Source: Mitsuaria sp. WAJ17
Lineage (GTDB): Bacteria > Pseudomonadota > Gammaproteobacteria > Burkholderiales > Burkholderiaceae_C
Direction: 5' to 3'
NCBI RefSeq assembly: GCF_014174515.1
Contig: NZ_JACJUG010000016.1
Span: 1-64,000 of the forward strand
Length of the DNA: 64,000 nt
Shown here: positions 57,553-64,000 of the stretch, piece by piece
How the letters are laid out: each line of letters begins with the position of its first letter
Position numbering within the stretch: position 1 is the stretch's first letter
Notes under the pieces: model-generated
The model's input: the letters and a program-made list of their open reading frames with translations, nothing else
What the model was told of the DNA's origin: nothing
Database searches by the model: none
Program-made: the position numbers and the translations under genes

Positions 57553-57711
57553 GGCCCGCCTTGTCCTTCCAGCGAGGACGAAGGCCTTGACCGAGGCCCG
57601 CCTTGTCCTTCCAGCGAGGACGAAGGCCTTGACCGAGGCCCGCCTTGTCCTTCCAGCGAGGACGAAGGCCTTGACCGAGGCCCGCCTTGTCCTTCCAGCG
57701 AGGACGAAGGC
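57529..57711 (+). repeat. 42-bp tandem repeat, 4.4 copies, over the anti-sigma 3' end
   Basis: The unit starts AGCGAGGACGAAGGCCTTGA and repeats at 57529, 57571, 57613 and 57655, with a part copy at 57697. Copies 2-4 are identical; copy 1 differs in its first base context and by T instead of C at 57550. Each unit has GTCCT-TCCAGCG-AGGAC as a potential hairpin. The length is 14 codons, so the anti-sigma reading frame would stay open through all copies if the stop were lost. The remaining part of 57553-57912 has no gene; the GspE gene follows. Confidence 0.95.
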
Positions 57712-57912
57712 CCCAGCGGCTGCAGCCTGACAAGGGGGGCCAGTTCTTGCCCCCGACCGGCCACGCACGGCGGCAGCAATGCAACAGCCAACCCTGGCGC
57801 GGTCTGTTTCGGCTATCCGCCCCCGGCCCTTGCGATTAGCATGCGGCCTAGGTGGGTCCGTCCGGCCATGCCGCCTGTGTGCGCCGCGGCCTCTGCCCCT
57901 GGAGTCCCTGAG

Positions 57913-60432
57913 ATGAACGACCTGTCCGCGACGATTGACTGGCCCGAACCCGGGTCCGGATCGGACGCGGGGCTTGATCCCGTGTTTGCCTGGCCCACGC
58001 CGCCCTACGCCGCCTACGCACCGATCGCCCCGAGCGAGGCCCCCCAGCCCTGCGAGATCCTGGGCCTCAACAACAGCCGCACCCAGGGCCAACTGCTGCA
58101 GATGCAGGCCCGTGAGCGGGTGGCCCAGCTGCTGGTGCCGCCAGCGCGCAGCCCGGTGGGGCTCAAGTTCAGCCAGTTCCGAGCCCTGAAGCTGCTGCAG
58201 ACCATTCCTGCGGCGCCCAAGCAGCTGGACCAGCCGCCCGCGGCCCTGGACCTGGACCAGCGCCCCCGCGTGGAATTCAAGGTGCACTTCACCGGCGGCG
58301 GCGAGCTCAAGGGCATGACCATCGGCCACCACGAGAACACCATGGGGCTGTTCCTCTTCGTGCCGGTCAGCGAGTTCGACGACGGCGTCCGCTGCGTCTT
58401 CATCCCCCGCGAATGCATCGCCAGCCACGACATCGGCGAGCGCCTGGGCGATGTGCTGGTGAAGGACCAGCTCGCCAGCGTGGAGGACATCGAGGCCGTG
58501 GCCCAGGAGCAGCAGAAGCTGCGCAGCCAGCGCGTGGGCGACATCCTCCTGGCCCGCCAGATCGTCACGCCCGAGCAACTGCTGCAGGCCATCGAGCAGC
58601 AGGCCAAGATGCCCATGGTGCGCATCGGCGAGGCCCTGCTGGCCATGGAGCTGATCAGCTACGACCAGCTGGAAGACGCCCTGGCCCAGCAGCGCAGCGA
58701 CCGCTCCGTGCCGCTGGGTGAACTGCTGGTGCGCAAGGGCATCGTGACCCGCCAGCAGCTGCAGTCCGCCCTGGCGCGCAAGATGGGCTATCCGCTGGTG
58801 GATCTGGAACGCTTCCCGGTCGAGCCTGATGCGGTGCGCAAGCTGCCCTTCTCGGTGGCCCGGCGCCTGGAGGTCCTGCCCCTGGTCCTGCGCGACGGGC
58901 GTCTGATCGTCGCCATGGAGGACCCGACCCGGCGCGACGCCCTGGACGAGATCGAGTTCGTCACCCAGCTGAAGGTGGCGCCCGCCCTGACCAAGGTCGG
59001 CAGCCTGCAGTTCGCCCTGCCCAGCACCTATGACCGCTTCGGCAGCGAGAGCATCTCGCAGCGCGAGATCCCACTGCCGGGCCTGCAGCCCGACTTCGAG
59101 TTCGACAACACCGACAAGCTGATCGAGAGCCTGGAGCGCGAGGTTCAGGAGCGCGGCAGCCGGGACGACGAGCCCCAGATCGAGCAGTCTGACAACTCCC
59201 TGGTGCGCCTGATCAACACCATGATCATCGAGGCCAGCCAGCAGGGCGTCTCCGACATCCACATCGAGACCCACCCCGGCCGCGAGAAGCTCAAGATCCG
59301 CTTCCGCCGGGACGGTCACCTCCAGCCCTACCTGGAGCTGCCGCACACCTACCGCAACGCCATGATCGCCCGCATCAAGATCATGTGCGACCTGGACATC
59401 TCCGAGCGCCGCAAGCCCCAGGACGGCAAAATCAACTTCGCCCGCTTCTCGCCGCAGCACCGACTGGAGCTGCGCGTGGCCACCATCCCGACCAACAACG
59501 GCCTGGAGGACGTGGTGATGCGCCTGCTGTCCTCGGCCCGGCCCATCCCCATGGAAAGGCTGGGGCTCTCGCCCGACAACATGGCCCGGCTGACGGCGGC
59601 CATCGAGCGCCCCTACGGCATGGTGCTGTGCGTGGGCCCCACGGGCTCAGGCAAGACCACCACCCTGCACTCGGTGCTCTCGCGCATCAACACGCCCGAG
59701 CGCAAGATCTGGACGGCCGAGGACCCGGTGGAAATCACCCAGGCCGGGCTGCGCCAGGTCCAGGTGAACCCCAAGATCGACTGGACCTTCGCCAAGGCCC
59801 TGCGCGCCTTCCTGCGGGCCGACCCGGACGTGATCATGGTGGGCGAGATCCGCGACGAGGAGACAGCCCGGATCGCCATCGAGGCCTCGCTGACAGGCCA
59901 CCTGGTGCTGTCCACCCTGCACACCAACAGCGCGCCCGAGACCATCACCCGGCTGCTGGACATGGGCATGGATCCCTTCAACTTCGCCGACTCCCTGCTG
60001 GCGGTGCTGGCCCAGCGCCTGGTGCGGCGGCTGTGCCCGCACTGCCTCAAGGGCTCGCCCCTGCCGGCGGCCGACCTGGAGGAGCTGCAGGAGGACTATC
60101 TGCACGCCTTCGCACCAGACATTCGCCCCGGCCGTGACGATCTGCTCGCCCAGTGGCGCCAGCTTCATGGCAGCGGGGGCCAGCTGATGCACTATCACAG
60201 CGCTGGCTGCCCCCAGTGTGAGAACACCGGGTTCCGAGGCCGGGCCGGGCTGCACGAGCTGCTGAGCGTCTCGCGCGAAATCCGCCGCCTGGTCCAGACC
60301 GGCAGCCGCGCCGAGGAGATCCAGACCCAGGCCATGAAGGAAGGTATGCGCACCCTGCGCCAGGACGGCATCGTCAAGGTGCTGCAGGGCGTCACCAGCC
60401 TGGCCGAGGTCCGCGCCACCAGCAATGCATGA
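57913..60432 (+). CDS. GspE/PilB-type ATPase with extra N-terminal domain
   Basis: An 839-residue secretion/pilus ATPase, much longer than usual (about 560-600). Residues about 115-175 hold an unfamiliar domain (FKVHFTGGGELKGMTIGHHE, LFLFVPVSEFDDGVRCVFIP). Then come two or three MshEN-type repeats that can bind c-di-GMP (RLGDVLVKDQLASVEDIEAV, RVGDILLARQIVTPEQLLQA, PLGELLVRKGIVTRQQLQSA). The motor follows: Walker A GPTGSGKTTTLH, Asp box, Walker B IMVGEIRDEETA, and a tetra-Cys site (CPHC...CPQCENTGF). The ATG at 57913 is preferred over 57841. It is coupled to a second ATPase. Confidence 0.88.
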   Translation: MNDLSATIDWPEPGSGSDAGLDPVFAWPTPPYAAYAPIAPSEAPQPCEILGLNNSRTQGQLLQMQARERVAQLLVPPARSPVGLKFSQFRALKLLQTIPAAPKQLDQPPAALDLDQRPRVEFKVHFTGGGELKGMTIGHHENTMGLFLFVPVSEFDDGVRCVFIPRECIASHDIGERLGDVLVKDQLASVEDIEAVAQEQQKLRSQRVGDILLARQIVTPEQLLQAIEQQAKMPMVRIGEALLAMELISYDQLEDALAQQRSDRSVPLGELLVRKGIVTRQQLQSALARKMGYPLVDLERFPVEPDAVRKLPFSVARRLEVLPLVLRDGRLIVAMEDPTRRDALDEIEFVTQLKVAPALTKVGSLQFALPSTYDRFGSESISQREIPLPGLQPDFEFDNTDKLIESLEREVQERGSRDDEPQIEQSDNSLVRLINTMIIEASQQGVSDIHIETHPGREKLKIRFRRDGHLQPYLELPHTYRNAMIARIKIMCDLDISERRKPQDGKINFARFSPQHRLELRVATIPTNNGLEDVVMRLLSSARPIPMERLGLSPDNMARLTAAIERPYGMVLCVGPTGSGKTTTLHSVLSRINTPERKIWTAEDPVEITQAGLRQVQVNPKIDWTFAKALRAFLRADPDVIMVGEIRDEETARIAIEASLTGHLVLSTLHTNSAPETITRLLDMGMDPFNFADSLLAVLAQRLVRRLCPHCLKGSPLPAADLEELQEDYLHAFAPDIRPGRDDLLAQWRQLHGSGGQLMHYHSAGCPQCENTGFRGRAGLHELLSVSREIRRLVQTGSRAEEIQTQAMKEGMRTLRQDGIVKVLQGVTSLAEVRATSNA

Positions 60433-62201
60433 ACCCGATGGACAGTCCCCGCACCACACCTGCCTCCGCCAACGCCTCCGACACTGAACGCAACAGCGGC
60501 CGCCCGCAGAAACTGCGGTTGGGGGATGTGCTGGTCCAGCAGGAGCTGATCACCGAGGAGCAGCTGAAGCAGGCGCTGGAGATGCAGCGCAGCAGCGGCA
60601 AGAAGCTGGGCCGCCTGCTGATCGACGCCGGCCTGATCACCGAGGAAGCCCTGGCCCACGTGCTGGCCCGCCAGCTGCGCATCCCCTTCGTCAACCTCAA
60701 GACTTTTCCTCTCAAGACCGAGCTGGTGCGCCTGCTGCCCGAGACGCCGGCCCGCCGCTTCCGGGCCCTGGTGCTGGAGGAGCGCAACGACACCCTGCTG
60801 GTGGCACTGGCCGACCCACTGGACCTCTTCGCCTACGACGAGCTCTCGCGCCTGCTGAAGCGCCGCATCGCGATGGCCGTGGTGGCCGAGAGCCAGCTGC
60901 CCGCAGCCTTTGACCGCCACTACCGTCGCAGCGAGGAGATCTCCGGCCTGGCCAAGGCCCTGGAGAAGGACATCGGCGATGCCGTCGATTTCGGCGCCCT
61001 GCAGGCCAGCGTCGGCCAGGAGGGCGCGCCGGTGGTGCGCCTGCTGCAATCGGTGTTTGAGGACGCCAGCCAGGCCGGCGCCTCCGACGTCCACATCGAG
61101 CCCCAGGAGACCGAGCTGCTGATCCGCACCCGCGTCGATGGCCAGTTGCAGATCCAGACCCAGGCCGACAAGCGCATCGCCCCCGCCCTGGCCCAGCGCC
61201 TGAAGCTGATGGCCTCGCTGGACATCTCCGAGAAGCGCCTGCCGCAGGACGGCCGCTTCACCCTGCGCCTGCGGGAGCGGACCGTGGACGTGCGCCTCTC
61301 CACCCTGCCCGGCCAGTACGGCGAGTCCGTGGTGATGCGCCTGCTGGGGCAAGGCAATGCCGTGCGCCGCCTGCATCAGCTGGACATGCCCGAGGACATG
61401 CTGGCCCGCTTCCGCGAGATCCTCTCGCAGCAGGCGGGCATGGTGCTGGTCACCGGGCCCACCGGCTCCGGCAAGACGACCACGCTCTACGCCGCCCTGG
61501 CCGAGCTGGACGCCGAGAAGAGCAAGATCATCACCGTGGAAGACCCGGTCGAGTACCGCCTGCCCGGGCTGACCCAGGTCCAGGTGAACGACAAGATCGA
61601 GCTGGACTTCGCCCGCGTGCTGCGCGCCTGCCTGCGCCAGGACCCGGACGTGATCCTGGTCGGCGAGATGCGGGACGCCCAGACGGTGGAGATCGGCCTG
61701 CGCGCCGCGATCACCGGCCACATGGTGCTGTCCACCCTGCACACGCGAGACAGCCTCAGCACCCCCTTCCGCCTGCTGGACATGGGCGCGCCGCCCTTCA
61801 TGGTGGCCAGTTCCCTGCAGGCGGTGTTTGCCCAGCGCCTGCTGCGCGCCGTCTGCACGCAGTGCGCCGAGCCGCATGCGCCCAATGCACAGGAACGCGC
61901 GTGGCTTGAGGCCGTGGCGGGCGACGAGGCCGGCGCGGTGCGCAGCCTGCGGGGCCATGGCTGCTCCCACTGCAATGGCACGGGCTACCAGGGCCGCAAG
62001 GGCATCTACGAGATGCTGGAGATGAACGCCGAAATGGCACTGGCCGTGCAGCGCGGTGACGCCGGCGCCTTCATGGGCGCCGCACGCGAAGCCCTGCGCG
62101 GCAAGACCCTGGCGGACCGCAGCCTGGCCCTGGTCAAGGCGGGCAGGACCACCTTGGCCGAGGCTATGCGCATCGGCTTCGACCAGGGCGACTCAGCATG
62201 A
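60429..62201 (+). CDS. MshE-like pilus assembly ATPase
   Basis: A 590-residue ATPase with a canonical MshEN domain at about 29-100 (RLGDVLVQQELITEEQLKQA and KLGRLLIDAGLITEEALAHV, the c-di-GMP-binding repeats). Walker A TGPTGSGKTTTLYAAL, VEDPVEYRLPGLTQVQVND, Walker B ILVGEMRDAQTVE and tetra-Cys CTQC...CSHCNGTGY follow. It probably powers assembly of an MSHA-like pilus. It overlaps both neighbours by ATGA. Confidence 0.92.
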   Translation: MNPMDSPRTTPASANASDTERNSGRPQKLRLGDVLVQQELITEEQLKQALEMQRSSGKKLGRLLIDAGLITEEALAHVLARQLRIPFVNLKTFPLKTELVRLLPETPARRFRALVLEERNDTLLVALADPLDLFAYDELSRLLKRRIAMAVVAESQLPAAFDRHYRRSEEISGLAKALEKDIGDAVDFGALQASVGQEGAPVVRLLQSVFEDASQAGASDVHIEPQETELLIRTRVDGQLQIQTQADKRIAPALAQRLKLMASLDISEKRLPQDGRFTLRLRERTVDVRLSTLPGQYGESVVMRLLGQGNAVRRLHQLDMPEDMLARFREILSQQAGMVLVTGPTGSGKTTTLYAALAELDAEKSKIITVEDPVEYRLPGLTQVQVNDKIELDFARVLRACLRQDPDVILVGEMRDAQTVEIGLRAAITGHMVLSTLHTRDSLSTPFRLLDMGAPPFMVASSLQAVFAQRLLRAVCTQCAEPHAPNAQERAWLEAVAGDEAGAVRSLRGHGCSHCNGTGYQGRKGIYEMLEMNAEMALAVQRGDAGAFMGAAREALRGKTLADRSLALVKAGRTTLAEAMRIGFDQGDSA

Positions 62202-63433
62202 GGAGCTTTGCCTGGCAGGGGCGCAACAACCGCGGCGAGCTCGTCCAAGGGCACACCGACGCCGACAGCAGCGACGCCGTGGCCGCCCAGCTGATGGCCG
62301 GCGGTGTGATTCCCGTCCGCATCGAGGCCAGCGCGCAGAAGAGCCTGTCCGACAACAGCCCATCCTGGTGGGAGCAGCTGCGCCGCGCGCCGGTCAGCAT
62401 GGACGATTGCCTCATCCTCACTCGCCAGCTCTACACGCTGCAGAAGGCCGGCGTGCCCATCCTTCGCTCCCTGGCCGGCCTGCAGGCCTCGACCGCCCAG
62501 GCCAGCCTGATCCATCTGCTGCAGGACCTTCGAGCCAGCCTGGACCAGGGTCGCGAGCTGTCCGCGGCCATGGCGCGACATCCCGGCATCTTCAACTCCT
62601 TCTACATCGCCATGATGCAGATCGGCGAGATGACCGGCCGCATGCCCGATGTGCTGCTGCGCCTGGCCCAGCACCTGGAGTACGAGCTGGACACGCGGGC
62701 CCGCATCAAGCAGGCGCTGCGCTACCCGATGATGGTGCTGGCGGCCATCGCCATCGCCATCGTGGTGCTCAACATCTTCGTGCTGCCCACTTTCGCCACG
62801 GTCTTCGCCGGCTTCAAGGCCGAGCTGCCCCTGATGACCCGCGTGCTGCTGGGATTCTCGGCCTGGATGCTGCGCTGGTGGCCCCTGCTGCTGGCGGGCG
62901 CCGTGGGCCTGATGCTGCTGGTCCGGGCCTGGCTGGCCACCGAGGAAGGCCGCTACCGCTGGGACCGCCTCAAGCTGCGCCTGCCCATTGCCGGCCCCAT
63001 CGTACTCAAGGCCACGCTGGCCCGCTTCGCCCGCAGCTTCGCGCTGGCCACCAAGAGCGGCGTGCCGATCAGCCAGGCCATGAACGTGGTGGCGCAGACG
63101 GTGGACAACGCCTTCATCGCCAGCCGCGTGGCGCAGATGCGTGACGGCGTGGAGCGGGGCGAGAGCATCTCGCGCTGCGCCACGGCCGCCGGCGTCTTCA
63201 CCCCCATCGTGCTGCAGATGATCGCCGTGGGCGAGGAGACCGGCGAGCTGGACCAACTGCTGCTGGAGATCGCCGAGATGTACGAGCGCGAGACCGACTA
63301 CGCCATCAAGGGCCTTTCGTCCGCCATCGAGCCGCTGCTGCTGCTGGTCATCGGCGTGATGGTCTTCGTGCTGGCGCTGGGCGTGTTCATGCCCTTGTGG
63401 AGCCTGGGCCAGGCGGCCATGGGGCGGAGCTGA
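62198..63433 (+). CDS. GspF/MshG inner-membrane platform protein
   Basis: A 411-residue platform protein with two T2SSF domains: RQLYTLQKAGVPILRSLAGL and RFARSFALATKSGVPISQAM, each followed by membrane helices (MMVLAAIAIAIVVLNIFVLP; LLLLVIGVMVFVLALGVFMP). It pairs with the MshE-like ATPase; the overlap (ATGA) supports one operon. Confidence 0.93.
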   Translation: MRSFAWQGRNNRGELVQGHTDADSSDAVAAQLMAGGVIPVRIEASAQKSLSDNSPSWWEQLRRAPVSMDDCLILTRQLYTLQKAGVPILRSLAGLQASTAQASLIHLLQDLRASLDQGRELSAAMARHPGIFNSFYIAMMQIGEMTGRMPDVLLRLAQHLEYELDTRARIKQALRYPMMVLAAIAIAIVVLNIFVLPTFATVFAGFKAELPLMTRVLLGFSAWMLRWWPLLLAGAVGLMLLVRAWLATEEGRYRWDRLKLRLPIAGPIVLKATLARFARSFALATKSGVPISQAMNVVAQTVDNAFIASRVAQMRDGVERGESISRCATAAGVFTPIVLQMIAVGEETGELDQLLLEIAEMYERETDYAIKGLSSAIEPLLLLVIGVMVFVLALGVFMPLWSLGQAAMGRS

Positions 63434-63472
63434 GGCCCGCGCCCCAGCATCCATCCCGGCCTCCCGGCGCCT

Positions 63473-64000
63473 TCAGGTCTGCGCCTGCCACTTCGTCAGC
63501 ACCTGCCCCAGCACCGGGGCATGGTGCGCGCTGATCAGGCCCTCATGCGAGCCCGGCACCTCGAAGACCTGCAGGGCGCCGGCGTGCCGCTGGCCCCAAC
63601 CATGGTCGGGCGCCGCTGGCCCGTCCTGCTGCTGTGCCTTGAACAGCGCCAGCCGGCCCCGGTAGCGAGGCCCCTGCCCTGCCTGCGCCAGCGTGGCCAG
63701 GCAGGCCTCATGCTGCTGGCGCCGCTGGAGATAAGCCCGCACGAAGGCCTGGTCCTGGACCTCGATGATGCGGTGATCCGCCAGCCGCGTGGCCAGGTGG
63801 AAGATGCGCTCGGACTCGCTCATCTGCGCCAGCCCTTCGGGCTCCAGGTCCAGGGTGCAGCCCAGGTAGTCCTCGAACTTCGAGAAAATCCGATGCACAT
63901 GATCGGCATCGAAGGGTGACTGCCCCACCACTGGCGCGGGGATGCGGTCGGGGTGGCTGTCGAGCAGGCCCACGCCTTCGACGGTCTCGCCGGCCTGCTC
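63473..64000 (-). CDS. thioesterase domain, C-terminal part of an NRPS/PKS-like gene (cut by window edge)
   Basis: The visible 175 residues are the end of a type I thioesterase domain. GVGLLDSHPDRIPAPVV matches the loop after the nucleophile in NRPS/PKS thioesterases, and near the end VFEVPGSHEGLISAHHAPVL holds the catalytic His in the V-PG-H-x pattern. The serine and upstream modules lie beyond the right edge. It could also be a stand-alone TEII or a fatty-acid-type hydrolase. Confidence 0.7.
   Translation of the reverse strand, partial: EQAGETVEGVGLLDSHPDRIPAPVVGQSPFDADHVHRIFSKFEDYLGCTLDLEPEGLAQMSESERIFHLATRLADHRIIEVQDQAFVRAYLQRRQQHEACLATLAQAGQGPRYRGRLALFKAQQQDGPAAPDHGWGQRHAGALQVFEVPGSHEGLISAHHAPVLGQVLTKWQAQT

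Noticed and set aside
57529..57711. Tandem repeat considered as a CRISPR array
   Set aside because: Units adjoin without unique spacers, and no cas genes are near.
57238..59460. 740-residue open frame on the minus strand across the 42-bp repeat and the long ATPase gene
   Set aside because: It is the antisense of a clear ATPase gene and contains no domain; long antisense frames are common in GC-rich DNA.

Overview
This is a GC-rich chromosomal window, dense in genes, from a betaproteobacterium of the order Burkholderiales (Roseateles/Rubrivivax/Inhella-like by gene order; the genus is an inference). The gene neighbourhoods are typical of that order: ygfZ facing mltG-tmk-holB-pilZ-tatD, glyA-nrdR, ribD-ribB-ribH-nusB and ybgC-tolQRA. 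I see no phage, insertion sequence, CRISPR array, rRNA or tRNA. Most of the window is core genome, with a few accessory cassettes.

Layout. 1-4022: the start of a LivH-type amino-acid permease, divergent from a DctB/DctD-like two-component system, with a sigma54-like promoter and a 17-bp-arm inverted repeat between them. 4092-8579: a stress-type cassette (two small membrane proteins, NhaR-like regulator, two TerB-like paralogues, a short HPF/RaiA protein, a Bax-inhibitor-1 protein and a zinc-ribbon protein). 8609-18219: amino-acid binding protein, ankyrin protein, tatD, pilZ, holB, tmk, mltG, ygfZ, a thioesterase-acetyltransferase fusion and an esterase. 18330-29773: iron alcohol dehydrogenase, isocitrate lyase, a lone TRAP binding protein, pmbA, yjgA, mog, cysE, trmJ, suhB, a MobA-like transferase and pdxH. 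29796-34621: a metal (probably zinc) uptake locus with a ZnuD-like receptor and an FtsX-type ABC transporter. 34679-41163: msrA, ydcF, ubiD, a lytic transglycosylase, glyA behind a ZTP (pfl) riboswitch, and nrdR.

41299-46162 encodes five minor-pilin-like proteins with unusually long leaders. They are followed by a three-phase short tandem repeat (46361-46470) and then ribD, ribB, ribH, nusB, an aminotransferase, ybgC and tolQRA; tolB and pal do not follow. 54103-57552 is the most distinctive cassette: a bufferin/Gig-type copper peptide operon (DUF2282 precursor, DUF692 MNIO enzyme, DUF2063 partner, DoxX) divergent from an ECF sigma factor and a zinc-binding anti-sigma factor. The anti-sigma gene ends inside a 42-bp tandem repeat that stays open in its frame. 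57913-63433 is an operon of two secretion/pilus ATPases and one platform protein. The window ends inside a thioesterase domain, probably the end of an NRPS or PKS gene.

Genes that work together: DctB-DctD may control the divergent transporter; the TonB receptor and ABC transporter probably serve metal import; the rib genes make riboflavin; ECF sigma, anti-sigma and the DUF2282 operon form a metal-stress circuit; the minor pilins and the ATPase/platform operon belong to type IV pilus or MSHA-like machinery.
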